Assembly: GCF_000801955.1 (NCBI RefSeq)
Contig: NZ_JSZO01000033.1
Location: 62,001 to 126,000, forward strand
DNA length: 64,000 nt
From: Ralstonia sp. A12
Lineage (GTDB): Bacteria; Pseudomonadota; Gammaproteobacteria; Burkholderiales; Burkholderiaceae
Reading direction: 5' to 3'
Shown here: piece after piece, positions 46,946 to 56,172 of the stretch
Position numbering within the stretch: position 1 is the first letter of the stretch
Layout: each line of letters begins with the position of its first letter
Notes under the pieces: model-generated
The model's input: the letters and a program-made list of their open reading frames with translations, nothing else
Databases searched by the model: none
What the model was told of the DNA's origin: nothing
Translations under genes and position numbers: made by a program

Positions 46946-47779
46946 ATGCAGCAAGCATTGAAGACGCAAGGTATTTCCATCCCCCGGCTGGGGCTCGGCA
47001 CATTCCGCGTGCCCAACGAAGATTGCCAACCCGTGGTCGAAAGCGCGCTGGCGCTCGGCTACCGGCACATCGATACCGCGGCGATGTACGCCAACGAAGC
47101 CGCCGTGGGCGCGGCCATCGGAGCCTCAGGCCTGCCCCGCGACGAGATCTTCGTCACCACCAAGGTCTGGCATGACCAGCTCGCGCCGCACGCCGTGCCG
47201 CAGGCGTTTGCGCAAAGTCTCGCCAAGTTGAAGCTGGATTACGTCGATCTGTACCTCGTCCACTGGCCGGCACCGGGCATGGACATGGCGGCAACGATGG
47301 AGGCCATGACGGCGCTGCGTGAAAGCGGCCGTGTGCGCGCCATCGGTGTGTGCAATTTCAATCTGCCGATGCTCAAGACCGCCATCGACACGATCGGCGC
47401 GCCGCTCGCCTGCGTGCAGGTGGAATACCACCCGTTTCTGGATCAATCGGGGCTGCTGGGCTACCTGGGCAACAAGGGGATTCCGCTCACCGCCTACGCC
47501 CCGCTGGCACAAGGGCGTGTGGCGGAGGACGCCACGTTGCAGGCCATTGGTCGCAAACATGGCGTATCTGCAGCGCAGGTCGCCATTGCGTGGTTGATGG
47601 ATCAGCCTAACGTGATCGCCATTCCCAAGGCCCAGCGGCGCGAAAGCCAGCAGGCAAACCTCGACGCGCTGAACCTGCGCCTGGACGAGGCAGACCGCGC
47701 CGCCATTGCCACCCTGCCCAAGGGGTTGCGCTACGTGCAGCCGGCCTTCGCGCCGGATTGGGATGCGGTGCCCGCCTGA
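46946..47779 (+). CDS. Aldo-keto reductase, DkgB-like
   Basis: A 277-residue NADPH-dependent aldo-keto reductase. ATG 46946 has AAGGAGCC upstream and starts MQQALKTQGISIPRLGLGTFRVP. The catalytic tetrad is present: Asp and Tyr in HIDTAAMYANE, Lys in VTTKVWHD and His in DLYLVHWP. The cofactor-binding tail has IPKAQRRESQQANL. Family members reduce methylglyoxal, 2,5-diketogluconate or aldehydes; the substrate here is undetermined. It is divergent from a LysR gene. Confidence 0.9.
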   Translation: MQQALKTQGISIPRLGLGTFRVPNEDCQPVVESALALGYRHIDTAAMYANEAAVGAAIGASGLPRDEIFVTTKVWHDQLAPHAVPQAFAQSLAKLKLDYVDLYLVHWPAPGMDMAATMEAMTALRESGRVRAIGVCNFNLPMLKTAIDTIGAPLACVQVEYHPFLDQSGLLGYLGNKGIPLTAYAPLAQGRVAEDATLQAIGRKHGVSAAQVAIAWLMDQPNVIAIPKAQRRESQQANLDALNLRLDEADRAAIATLPKGLRYVQPAFAPDWDAVPA

Positions 47780-47783
47780 CGTT

Positions 47784-49007
47784 TTAGCGCAACCAAGTCA
47801 GCCACGCGTACACAGTCCCGGCCGCAACCGCCAGAAACGGGACCGAGTACGCGTGAAACGCCAGCCAGGCGCGCCGGTCACCGGCCATACGTAGCGCGAT
47901 CAGGCTGGCCAGCGAACCGACGAGCGTGCCGAACCCGCCCACGCTCACCGCAAAGGCGATGACCGGCCAATCGTGTGAGTACTCGGCCAGCAGAATCGCC
48001 GCCGGCACGTTGCTGATGACTTGGGAGACGCCAATGCCAGCCCAATACAGGTGTATTGGGTTGGTCAACGCCAATGCATCCAGCGCCTGCCGCACGGCGC
48101 CGAGCTGCGCCACCAAGCGTAGGTCGATGAACATCAGCACGAACACCAGCAGCAAACCCCAGTCCACGCGCGCCAGCACATAGCGTGCGCCGATGAGATA
48201 CAGCACCACCAGTCCGGCCAGTGCTGCCAACGGGTACCCCAGGTCGGTCAGCACCAAAAACGGCATGTACAGCGCCAGTGCGGGCAGCAGCAGGCGCTTG
48301 TGCAGTTCCACATCGCCGGTTTCCGCGTGCAGATGGATTTCGTGCGACGGAAATGCCAGCCATGTGGCCACCAGCAGCAACACCATCAGCAATGCGACCA
48401 TTGGCGCCATCTGCCAGACAAACGCGCCAAACGACAGCCCCGACTGGTGCCACAGGAACAGGTTCTGCGGATTGCCGATCGGCGTGAGTGCTGAGCCCGC
48501 ATTGACGGCCAGCGCCTCAAAAATCACCAGCCGCGTCACCGGCAGCTTCGCCAACTGCCGCAAACCAACCGTCAGCGGCACGATCACGAACAGGGCGACA
48601 TCGTTGGTCAGCAGCGTCGACAGTGCCGCCGAGGCGCCCACCAGGCTAAGCGCGAGCACGCGTTCACTGCTGACCGCATCGACCAGACGCACGCCCAGCA
48701 ATTGCAGCATGCCGCTGGACTCGACCGCCTTGGTCAGGATCAGCAGGCCCGCCAACGCTGCAATCGTGTGCCAGTCGACCAACGATGGATAGTCGGCAAT
48801 GCGCTGCGGCGACACGATCGAGAACGCACCGCAGACGAGCAGCAGCAGCCAGAAGAAAACGTCTTGCTTGAGGTGGTGCCAGAACGGCGGGTGATGCTGC
48901 GCGGCGGAGGCCGGATGGGATGCCGGCATGGCTGATGCCATGCGCGTGCGAGGCGAATCGCCGTGCATAGAGGAAAACTTGGAGGAAACGTTGGCGCGGA
49001 AGCGCAC
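47784..49007 (-). CDS. SLC13/ArsB-type anion permease
   Basis: A 407-residue membrane protein of the citrate/ArsB/NhaD ion transporter superfamily. Family features are ALSTLLTNDVALFVIVPLT (reentrant hairpin), NAGSALTPIGNPQNLFLWHQSGLS and a second hairpin VSQVISNVPAAILLAEYS. About ten helices. The substrate is unknown (anion or dicarboxylate). Start is uncertain: the frame opens with GTG 49007, with ATGs at 48965 and 48941, none with a strong Shine-Dalgarno. Convergent with the aldo-keto reductase, 4 bp apart. Confidence 0.85.
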   Translation of the reverse strand: MRFRANVSSKFSSMHGDSPRTRMASAMPASHPASAAQHHPPFWHHLKQDVFFWLLLLVCGAFSIVSPQRIADYPSLVDWHTIAALAGLLILTKAVESSGMLQLLGVRLVDAVSSERVLALSLVGASAALSTLLTNDVALFVIVPLTVGLRQLAKLPVTRLVIFEALAVNAGSALTPIGNPQNLFLWHQSGLSFGAFVWQMAPMVALLMVLLLVATWLAFPSHEIHLHAETGDVELHKRLLLPALALYMPFLVLTDLGYPLAALAGLVVLYLIGARYVLARVDWGLLLVFVLMFIDLRLVAQLGAVRQALDALALTNPIHLYWAGIGVSQVISNVPAAILLAEYSHDWPVIAFAVSVGGFGTLVGSLASLIALRMAGDRRAWLAFHAYSVPFLAVAAGTVYAWLTWLR

Positions 49008-49130
49008 AAACCAGCCGGGCGCGGTTTGCCCGGCCGATTGTAAGTGCGGGCGCTTCAGTCGCTCAACTCAAGCGCGCAACCGCTGACCGGGCACGCGCAT
49101 GCGCACCCGATCAAGGTTTGCCGACCTCGT

Positions 49131-49601
49131 TTACGATTCGCGCGAGCCGGAACCCGAGCCCGGGCGGTCAGTGCTGCCCGACGAGCCCGTACCGCCAGCA
49201 CTCGGACGATCGCTCGTACCGCTGGCGCCGCCCGGATGGTATGTGGACTGCGGCGTACGCTCCGGACCGCGATACTGGCCTGCCAGGCCGTGACCACCGG
49301 TCGAACCACCCATGGAGCCGGACTGGCTGGCTTCGGTGCTCGACGTGCCGCCCTGCAGCGGCTGGGTCGGATGGCTGGCGATCACGCGTTCGATCTCGGC
49401 AATCGCGTCGCGCGGGGCCAGCACGACTTCCAACCCCAGCGCGCCGGCCACGGCCATCAGCGTCGACAGGCGTGGGTCAGCGCGACCGGATTCCGCGCGC
49501 AAATACGCTTCGCGGGAGATGCCGGCCATCTTGGCGACGTCTTCCTGTTTGAGCTTGCGCGACTTGCGCAGACTGTGCAACTGCTTGAAGGGCTGTTCCA
49601 T
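49131..49601 (-). CDS. XRE-family regulator with Gly/Ser-rich tail
   Basis: A 156-residue protein. ATG 49601 has AGGAG upstream. The Cro/CI-type HTH is residues 10-65 (LRKSRKLKQEDVAKMAGISREAYLRAESGRADPRLSTLMAVAGALGLEVV). The last about 75 residues are a low-complexity Gly/Ser/Thr/Pro tail, ending in GSGSGSRES, predicted to be disordered. This fusion of a short XRE HTH to a disordered tail is unusual. No toxin partner is seen adjacent, so a HipB-like antitoxin role is not supported. Confidence 0.8.
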   Translation of the reverse strand: MEQPFKQLHSLRKSRKLKQEDVAKMAGISREAYLRAESGRADPRLSTLMAVAGALGLEVVLAPRDAIAEIERVIASHPTQPLQGGTSSTEASQSGSMGGSTGGHGLAGQYRGPERTPQSTYHPGGASGTSDRPSAGGTGSSGSTDRPGSGSGSRES

Positions 49602-50151
49602 CTGTTCGCTCCTGCACCTGAGATGGGAAACACCGCCGGGCCGGGGGGACCCGCACGATGGGCTGAAAACAATGCGAATGTCTGGTGCGCTGCACCTTGA
49701 TTCGCGGTCGTACACATGTGTGCGGTCGGTGTCATCGTTGTGTTGCGTACCGTTGCACACGTTTTGGGTGGCGGCCTCCGCGATGTGTTTTCTACAGAGT
49801 AGACGTAATTTCGACTGCACCCAACATTGACGCGTGATGAAAGCGCATCCCGTCATCTGTGTTTACCGTGACAAGCCCGGTAAGGGGTCGGTTCCCTCGC
49901 AGATGCTGTTTTCTTCGCTTGATGTGTCACGTTTGTGACGTCTCATGCGCAAATCCTTGCACCCACACCACGTTTCGTCGATCCGCGCTTGCCCTATCCA
50001 CCAATTGGAGGGGGCCTGGATGAGAGAGAGGAACCTGAGACCCCAACGTCACGGGCAGAAGGCGGCGCGTGTCTTTCGTCACGCAATTGCCGTGCCGGAA
50101 GGTGACTCGGCGGTCAGTTGGCGTGGGGCGGGAAAACCAGCGGGTGCCGGT
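49602..50151. other. 550-bp intergenic stretch upstream of the XRE gene
   Basis: No supported gene. It contains a perfect 5-3-5 inverted repeat TCTAC AGA GTAGA (49791-49803), 190 bp upstream of the XRE start, a possible operator of the XRE protein. On its other side lies the 3' end of dnaE2. No terminator with T tract was seen. Confidence 0.4.
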
Positions 50152-53100
50152 TCAGTGGAAATCTCGGCTGGTGGTAGCCAAACGTCCGAGAAGTGGCGTC
50201 AGATCCACAAGATGCTGGGCGACCAGATGCCGCGTTTCGCGTTCGCATTGCCATTTGCCGTAGACGCCCAGCAACTGGGCGTTCAGCACCTCACGGCGCT
50301 GACGCTCGATCAGGCGCGGCCAGAGTACGACGTTGATGGTGCCGGTTTCGTCCTCAATGGAGACGAAGATCGTCCCCTTGGCCGTACCCGGGCGCTGCCG
50401 CACCGTGACGATGCCGCAGGCCCGCGCGAGCTGTCCGTTGCGATAGCCCGCCAGAGCGGCGGCGGTCACAAAGCGCATGTCGTCAAGCCGGGGCCGCAGC
50501 AGGCTGACCGGATGACGCTGTAATGACAGGCCCAGACTGCTGTAATCGGCCACCACCTCCTCGCCGATGGGCGGAGCGGGCAGCACGAGCGACGCCTCCA
50601 CCGGACGGGCCTGGCGCAACAGCGCGTGGTCGTGCCCGGGCTCCTGCAGGGCGAGCGTTTGCCACAGCGCTTGGCGTCGATGGCCCGCCAGCGGCTTGAG
50701 CGCGTTGGCGGCGGCAAGCACGTTCAGGTCGTGGCGGTCCAGCTCCGCGCGGTGCGCCAGGTCGTCCACGCTGGTAAACGGGGCCTGCGCGCGGGCAGCT
50801 TCGATGCGTTCGGCGGCCGGCTGGCGCATGCCGCGAATGCGGTTCAATCCGAGGCGGATGTCGGGTTGCCCTGCTCCATCGCCGTCCGCACGGGGGTGCA
50901 GCGTGCTGCCCCATACGCTGGCCGTCACGTCCGTCGGCAGCACACGCACATGGCTGCGCCGCGCTTCCTGTACCAGTTGCGACGGCGAATAGAACCCCAT
51001 CGGCTGGCTGTTGAGCAGCGCGGCAAAGAACGCCGCCGGCTCGTGGCACTTCAGGTAGCTGCTGATATAGGCCAGCTTGGCGAAACCTGCTGCGTGGCTC
51101 TCGGGGAAGCCGTATTCGGCAAAGCCCTCCATCTGCTTGCACAACGCCTCGACAAAGGCTCGGTCGTAGCCCTTCTCGTCCACCATCACCTGCACCAGGC
51201 GCTCCTGATGTTGCGTGAGGTTGCCCTTGCGCTTCCAGGCCGCCATGTCGCGGCGCAAACGGTCAGCCTCATCCGCGGTGAAATCGCCCGCATCCATGGC
51301 GATCTGCATGACCTGCTCTTGGAAGATCGGCACACCCAGCGTGCGCTTCAATACGCCTTCGACCTCCTTGCCGGGATACGTCACGCAATTGGTATCGCCA
51401 TTGCGCTCCGCTTCGCGACGCTGCAGATACGGGTGGACCATTCCTCCCTGGATCGGCCCCGGACGCACGATGGCCACCTGGATCACCAAGTCGTAATACT
51501 TGCGCGGACGCAAGCGCGGCAACATCGACTGTTGCGCACGCGATTCAATCTGAAAGACGCCGATGGTCTCGGCGCGGCAGATCATGTTGTAGGTGGCTGT
51601 ATCGTCATCGTCCAGGTCCTGCATGACGAGCTTGTTGGTCGTCTTGTAATGCGCCCGGCGGCCGGGCAGCGCATCCACCATGTCGAGCGTGCGGCGGATA
51701 GCGGTCAGCATGCCCAGCGCCAGCACGTCGACTTTCAACAACCGCAGCGATTCGAGATCGTCCTTGTCCCACTGGATGACGCGGCGGTTTTCCATGGCCG
51801 CGTTCTCAATCGGCACCAGGCGCGAGAGCTTGCCCTGCGCAATCACGAACCCGCCCACATGCTGCGACAGATGGCGCGGAAAACCGCGCAGTTCACTCAC
51901 CAGTTCGGCCCAGCGCAGCACCAGCGGCGACTCCGGGTCCAACCCCTGCTGGCCGGCACGCTCGGCAAACTCCTTACGGCTGTCCCACCACGCCTGCCCC
52001 TTGGCCACCTGCTCGATGATGCCCAGATCGATGCCAAGCGCGCGGCCCACATCGCGCAAGGCGCTGCGCGTGCGGTAGGTGATGAGCGCGGCAGCCAGTG
52101 CGGTGCGGGTCTCGCCGTACTTGTTGTAGATGTACTGAATGACCTCTTCGCGGCGCTGGTGCTCGAAGTCGACATCGATATCGGGGGGCTCGTTGCGAGC
52201 ACGAGAAAGAAAGCGCGCAAACAGCGTGTTGCCGCTGTCCGGGTTCACCTCGGTGATCCCCAGGCAGTAGCACACTGCCGAATTGGCCGCCGAGCCTCGC
52301 CCCTGGCAGAGGATGTCTTTGCTACGGGCGAATTTCACCACGTCGTAGACAGTCAGAAAGAACGGTTCGTAACCCAGCTCGGCAATCAGGTCGAGCTCCA
52401 TGCCGATCTGCTTCAGCACCTTGTCCGGCACGGACTTGCCATAGCGCCGCGCGGCACCAGCCATGGTTTCTGCACGCAGGTACTCAGCAGGCGTCATGCC
52501 CTCCGGCACAACCTCGCTTGGGTATTCATATTTGATGTCGTCGAGCGAGAACTCGCACAGGCTGGCCAACTCCACACTGCGCTGCAAGGCACGGAGACCG
52601 CGCTCGCTCTGGTAGAGAAACGCGAGCTGCATGCGTGTGCGCATGGCCTGCTCGGCGCTGGGGGCCAGCTCCAACCCACATTCGGCAATCGACTTGGACA
52701 GGCGAATGGCGGTCAGCACGTCATGCAGAGGTTTGCGTTGGCGCGAGTGCATCTGCACGCCGCCGGTGGCGACCATGGGCACATCGATCTGTTCCGACAC
52801 CGCTGCGACTGTGCCCCGATGACGATCATCGGCGTGGCGCAGCGGCAACTCCAATGCAATCGACAGTTGATCGCCGAACACGTGCTGGCACCACAGTGCT
52901 TGTGTCAGCAGTTGCTGCGGGTCGGGGTCGTAATCGGGCAGCAGGATTGCCAAGCAATGCGGCACGCCGCGCAGATGAGCAAGCTCGCCCTTGGGTGCGG
53001 CCAGGTCGTCGGCCTGCAATCGGTATTCACCTTTGGGTGCAGCCAGCCGCGCGTGCGTGATGATCTCGCTCAGGTTGCCGTAGCCCTCGATGTCCTGCGC

Positions 53101-53379
53101 GAGCAGCACCAGCCGCAGCCACGGCTCGCCCTCTGCATCGCGCACCGTGAAACGGCTGCCGATGATGAGCTTCAGGTCGTGCTCCTTGGAAGCCACGAGG
53201 GCTCGTGCGGTGCCGGCCACGGAGCACTCGTCGGTGAGCGCCAGCGCCTGATAACCGTACAGCTTGGCACGCTCCACCAGCTCGCTCGGGTGTGATGCGC
53301 CGGTCAGGAACGTGAAGTTGCTGATGCAATGCAGCTCGGCATAGTCGGGCAGCAGAGGCAGGGGCGTGGTTGCAGCCAT
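50152..53379 (-). CDS. dnaE2: Error-prone DNA polymerase DnaE2
   Basis: A 1075-residue C-family polymerase alpha subunit used in the SOS mutasome. The PHP domain starts DYAELHCISNFTFLTGASHPSEL; the polymerase active-site aspartates lie in PDIDVDFEHQRR. The C-terminal OB-fold region (GIVTVRQRPGTAKGTIFVSIEDETG) is present. It begins 6 bp behind imuB on the same strand, so it is the third gene of imuA-imuB-dnaE2 under the LexA box at 55852. It makes mutagenic translesion synthesis with ImuB linking it to the beta clamp. Confidence 0.95.
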   Translation of the reverse strand: MAATTPLPLLPDYAELHCISNFTFLTGASHPSELVERAKLYGYQALALTDECSVAGTARALVASKEHDLKLIIGSRFTVRDAEGEPWLRLVLLAQDIEGYGNLSEIITHARLAAPKGEYRLQADDLAAPKGELAHLRGVPHCLAILLPDYDPDPQQLLTQALWCQHVFGDQLSIALELPLRHADDRHRGTVAAVSEQIDVPMVATGGVQMHSRQRKPLHDVLTAIRLSKSIAECGLELAPSAEQAMRTRMQLAFLYQSERGLRALQRSVELASLCEFSLDDIKYEYPSEVVPEGMTPAEYLRAETMAGAARRYGKSVPDKVLKQIGMELDLIAELGYEPFFLTVYDVVKFARSKDILCQGRGSAANSAVCYCLGITEVNPDSGNTLFARFLSRARNEPPDIDVDFEHQRREEVIQYIYNKYGETRTALAAALITYRTRSALRDVGRALGIDLGIIEQVAKGQAWWDSRKEFAERAGQQGLDPESPLVLRWAELVSELRGFPRHLSQHVGGFVIAQGKLSRLVPIENAAMENRRVIQWDKDDLESLRLLKVDVLALGMLTAIRRTLDMVDALPGRRAHYKTTNKLVMQDLDDDDTATYNMICRAETIGVFQIESRAQQSMLPRLRPRKYYDLVIQVAIVRPGPIQGGMVHPYLQRREAERNGDTNCVTYPGKEVEGVLKRTLGVPIFQEQVMQIAMDAGDFTADEADRLRRDMAAWKRKGNLTQHQERLVQVMVDEKGYDRAFVEALCKQMEGFAEYGFPESHAAGFAKLAYISSYLKCHEPAAFFAALLNSQPMGFYSPSQLVQEARRSHVRVLPTDVTASVWGSTLHPRADGDGAGQPDIRLGLNRIRGMRQPAAERIEAARAQAPFTSVDDLAHRAELDRHDLNVLAAANALKPLAGHRRQALWQTLALQEPGHDHALLRQARPVEASLVLPAPPIGEEVVADYSSLGLSLQRHPVSLLRPRLDDMRFVTAAALAGYRNGQLARACGIVTVRQRPGTAKGTIFVSIEDETGTINVVLWPRLIERQRREVLNAQLLGVYGKWQCERETRHLVAQHLVDLTPLLGRLATTSRDFH

Positions 53380-53385
53380 CGCGCT

Positions 53386-54960
53386 TCAGCCAAACAGGCC
53401 GTGCAGATACCAGCGGGCGTCTTCCTCGCTGGCCGATGCGGAAACACGCTCGCGGTAGACCCAGTAGCGCACGGCTTCCTCGCCTTCTGCGATGAAGTAG
53501 TCGCGCTTGATGAGGGCGTCGTCCCACCAGCCGGATTCGATGCGCTCGGGCAAGGACACCAACCGCAACGGCCCGCGATAGTACGGATAGTGTTGGCGCG
53601 TCAGCAGTGGGATGGGCTTCTCCAGCAGCCACAGCGGCCGCTCTGGCTGCTGCGCATGCCATTGCGCCAGCGCCTGACGTGCGGCGGCACGGCTGTGCGC
53701 GGTGGTGGCGGCGTTTACCTCCACCCAATGGTTGGCACGTTCGGGACGATGGTCTGCGCACGGTTGCGGGTGGCGCACGTTGCCCGCACCCAATCGGGCG
53801 ATGAGCGTGTCGATCAGGCGAGCGGCATCTTCCGCACGGCCGCCAGGCTCGGGAAACAATGATTCGGTGGGCGGTGCCAGCGGTGTGGCGTCTGTCACCG
53901 TCAGGCGTAGCTCAACCACTGGGGCAATCAGCGTGAGCCGGTGCATGCGCTCGTGCAACACGCGTGACAGGTGCGCCAGCGTGCGGACCGGCTGCGCCAG
54001 GGCGATCTCCACCGGCGTGGAGGATGCGGCATCCTCACTGCTCCGGCCGCGTCGGCGCTCGTGCTCAAGCGTGAGCCGATAGGTCTTCGCCCCCAGTTGA
54101 TGTGCCGATAGCCAGCCAACCAATTGCAACAGCAATTGCTCGGACGCGGCCAATACACCTTCGGCGCTGTCGATACGGCCGGGCAGTTCCAGCGGCACAT
54201 CAAAGCGCAGCGGCGCAGCAAACCATGTGAAGCTCTCGTGCCCATCGCCATAGGCCGCGTCGAGCGTATCGACCAGCAACGGCCCGCAGCGGCGTCGCAG
54301 GCCCGCACGTGGCAGCCCGCGCAAATCGGCCAGCCGGCGGCAGCCAAGGCCCTCAAGCCAATCCGGACGTGTAAGACGAACGACGGCGTCGATCGACAAG
54401 GCATCCAGCAGCGTCGACATGCGTTCCAGCCGCACGGCCCGTCGTACACCACCTTGCACACTGTCTCGTGCTGCCGAGCGGCGCCCGCGCACCGGTCGCG
54501 TACTTGCCAGCCATGCGGCACCACGCGCCGTCGGCCCTGCGCCGAGCACAGGCACGGCGCCCAACCGGTACGCGCAATACTTCACCGCCCGGCACAGCGC
54601 ACGATGCCCGCCGAACAGGCGCAGGCTCGCCTCCACCTCCAGCAGCACGGTTGCCTCATCAGCCACATCCAACGTGACGTGCGGCGTGAATGCCAGCAAC
54701 GCCAGCGCCAGCGACTGCATCAGCCGCGCCTCGGCCGCCGGATCACGCTCAAGCTGCACGGCGTGCGGTACCAACGCCTGTGCCCCCGCCCGGCGCAAGC
54801 CCGCGTGCACGCCTTCGCGCGCCGCCAGGCGGTTGGCCGACACCACCCGCTCCTGCTCCAGCACCACCACCGGCAGGGGCAGCGCGGCGGGGTCAGACCA
54901 CTGGGGTCGAAGCGCGTCGAGCGGCAGACGGGGCAGATGCACCGCGATCCAGAACGGCAT
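53386..54960 (-). CDS. imuB: ImuB, inactive Y-family polymerase homologue
   Basis: A 524-residue Y-family-polymerase-like protein. ATG 54960 (MPFWIAVHLPRLPLDAL) is chosen by family. The catalytic acidic residues of active Y polymerases (the DMDCFFAS motif) are replaced by HLPRLPLDAL, consistent with a non-polymerase ImuB. It overlaps imuA by 68 bp and precedes dnaE2 by 6 bp. In Mycobacterium and Caulobacter ImuB bridges ImuA and DnaE2 to the sliding clamp; the clamp-binding peptide cannot be pinned here. Confidence 0.93.
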   Translation of the reverse strand: MPFWIAVHLPRLPLDALRPQWSDPAALPLPVVVLEQERVVSANRLAAREGVHAGLRRAGAQALVPHAVQLERDPAAEARLMQSLALALLAFTPHVTLDVADEATVLLEVEASLRLFGGHRALCRAVKYCAYRLGAVPVLGAGPTARGAAWLASTRPVRGRRSAARDSVQGGVRRAVRLERMSTLLDALSIDAVVRLTRPDWLEGLGCRRLADLRGLPRAGLRRRCGPLLVDTLDAAYGDGHESFTWFAAPLRFDVPLELPGRIDSAEGVLAASEQLLLQLVGWLSAHQLGAKTYRLTLEHERRRGRSSEDAASSTPVEIALAQPVRTLAHLSRVLHERMHRLTLIAPVVELRLTVTDATPLAPPTESLFPEPGGRAEDAARLIDTLIARLGAGNVRHPQPCADHRPERANHWVEVNAATTAHSRAAARQALAQWHAQQPERPLWLLEKPIPLLTRQHYPYYRGPLRLVSLPERIESGWWDDALIKRDYFIAEGEEAVRYWVYRERVSASASEEDARWYLHGLFG

Positions 54961-55825
54961 GATCAGAAGCGTCCGACAAAGTATCAAACGCAGAAGAAGA
55001 CGACAGCGCGGCCAGCAATGCCGCAGTGGCCGGGTCCATGGTGAACGGCTCGGCGGGTTGCGTGGGCAGCGAACGCACGGAGGCACGCCCTGCCTGCAAC
55101 GGATCCGCCAACGGCAGCAGCAACGGCGTGTCACGCAACGGCCCGCGCCGCTTGTGAAAGAGGATGGACAACGCGTCCCCACCCGCCGGCACCAGCCCAA
55201 GACGCAGCACCGCCGGCGACGACTCGCGCAGCGCCTGCGTCGGCCGGAACACCCAGATAGCGCTCTCGCCCGCTTGCGCCAGCACCTGCAACCGGCGCAA
55301 CGCGCCGGGGCGAGCCTGGTTCAACCAGATCAGTACGCCGCCGAATGCCTGGCTGCGTACGATCTGCTCGGCTGCCCACAGCAGGTCAGCCGGCTTATCG
55401 GCGCGCACCCAGACGATCTGCTCAGGAGAGAAATCCCAACCGACCAACCGCACCGCGTTGGGTAGATAAGGAGGGCCGACCAGAGCGATGCGCCCTGCCC
55501 CCGTGCACAGCGTGGACAGTGCCGGACGCAGCAAACGACATTCGCCGATACCGGGCTGGGGACACAGCAGTTCGGTCAACCCGCCCAGCGGCCAGCCGCC
55601 ACCAGGCAACTCGGCATTCAGTGCGTCATAACCCGTGGCAAGGACGCGCCCGCTGGCCCGTGCCAGGCTGCCGGCACGCCACAGCGCCGGGTGCAGCGTC
55701 TCGGGCGCTGGTACTATCCGGGCTCTTTGCGCAGGCAGGTGCGGCCCGCACACCGCCGGCCCAGTGGCGACGGGGCGTTCCGCTACACCTTCAGCGGGAA
55801 AAAGAGACGGGGACGACGCAAACAT
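54893..55825 (-). CDS. imuA: ImuA, RecA/SulA-like mutasome subunit
   Basis: A 310-residue protein of the ImuA/SulA family. ATG 55825 (MFASSPSLFPAE) is preferred, 27 bp behind the LexA box; a GTG at 55873 would sit on the box. A RecA-like core is recognisable (GGWPLGGLTELLCPQPGIGECRLLRPAL, and IVWVRADKPADLLWAAEQ). It works with ImuB and DnaE2 in damage-induced mutagenesis. The last 68 bp overlap imuB in another frame. Shine-Dalgarno is weak. Confidence 0.9.
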   Translation of the reverse strand: MFASSPSLFPAEGVAERPVATGPAVCGPHLPAQRARIVPAPETLHPALWRAGSLARASGRVLATGYDALNAELPGGGWPLGGLTELLCPQPGIGECRLLRPALSTLCTGAGRIALVGPPYLPNAVRLVGWDFSPEQIVWVRADKPADLLWAAEQIVRSQAFGGVLIWLNQARPGALRRLQVLAQAGESAIWVFRPTQALRESSPAVLRLGLVPAGGDALSILFHKRRGPLRDTPLLLPLADPLQAGRASVRSLPTQPAEPFTMDPATAALLAALSSSSAFDTLSDASDHAVLDRGASAPSAARRASTPVV

Positions 55826-55851
55826 GGGAGGCGCAAGGCAAGCCGCGAATA

Positions 55852-55867
55852 CTGTATGGATATACAG
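55852..55867. promoter_or_regulatory. LexA box (SOS box)
   Basis: CTGTATGGATATACAG, i.e. CTGT-N8-ACAG, matches the consensus LexA site exactly. It lies 27 bp upstream of the imuA ATG, in the divergent space before the zinc-ribbon gene, so it should make imuA-imuB-dnaE2 SOS-inducible. Confidence 0.88.
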
Positions 55868-55972
55868 TATCACAACTTCTGCCTTACGCTAGCCTGTTTC
55901 TAAACGTCCTTGTCGCCGCCCCATCCTTTCCCGCCACCAACCGTGCGCAACCGAATCCACCCGGAGAAAACC

Positions 55973-56158
55973 GTGTTCACTTGCAAAAACCAGAGCTGCC
56001 GCACGCGGTGGGAACCGTCCGACGTCGTCATCAAGGACGAAGGCCAAGGGCCGCTGTTCCGCTGCGCGCTGTGCGGCGCACGCAACTATGTCGAGCGCCG
56101 CGAAGCCCGCGACGGCACAGTCGTCTACAAGCAACGCGAAGACCGGCCGCTCAAGTAA
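55973..56158 (+). CDS. Small zinc-ribbon protein
   Basis: A 61-residue protein starting with GTG at 55973, with GGAG 7 nt upstream. It carries a Cys knuckle pair, FTCKNQSCRTRW (Cys-x4-Cys) and FRCALCGARN (Cys-x2-Cys), typical of a zinc ribbon. It starts 148 bp from imuA in the divergent direction and is followed 14 bp later by dbpA. Role unknown; nucleic-acid binding is possible. Confidence 0.7.
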   Translation: MFTCKNQSCRTRWEPSDVVIKDEGQGPLFRCALCGARNYVERREARDGTVVYKQREDRPLK

Positions 56159-56172
56159 CCCAACGCAACGAC

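Noticed and set aside
50626-53295. 889-codon plus-strand open frame opposite dnaE2
   Set aside because: Antisense shadow of dnaE2 with no family features.
55826-55873. GTG start at 55873 for imuA
   Set aside because: It would place the start on the LexA box; ATG 55825 just behind the box fits the usual arrangement.
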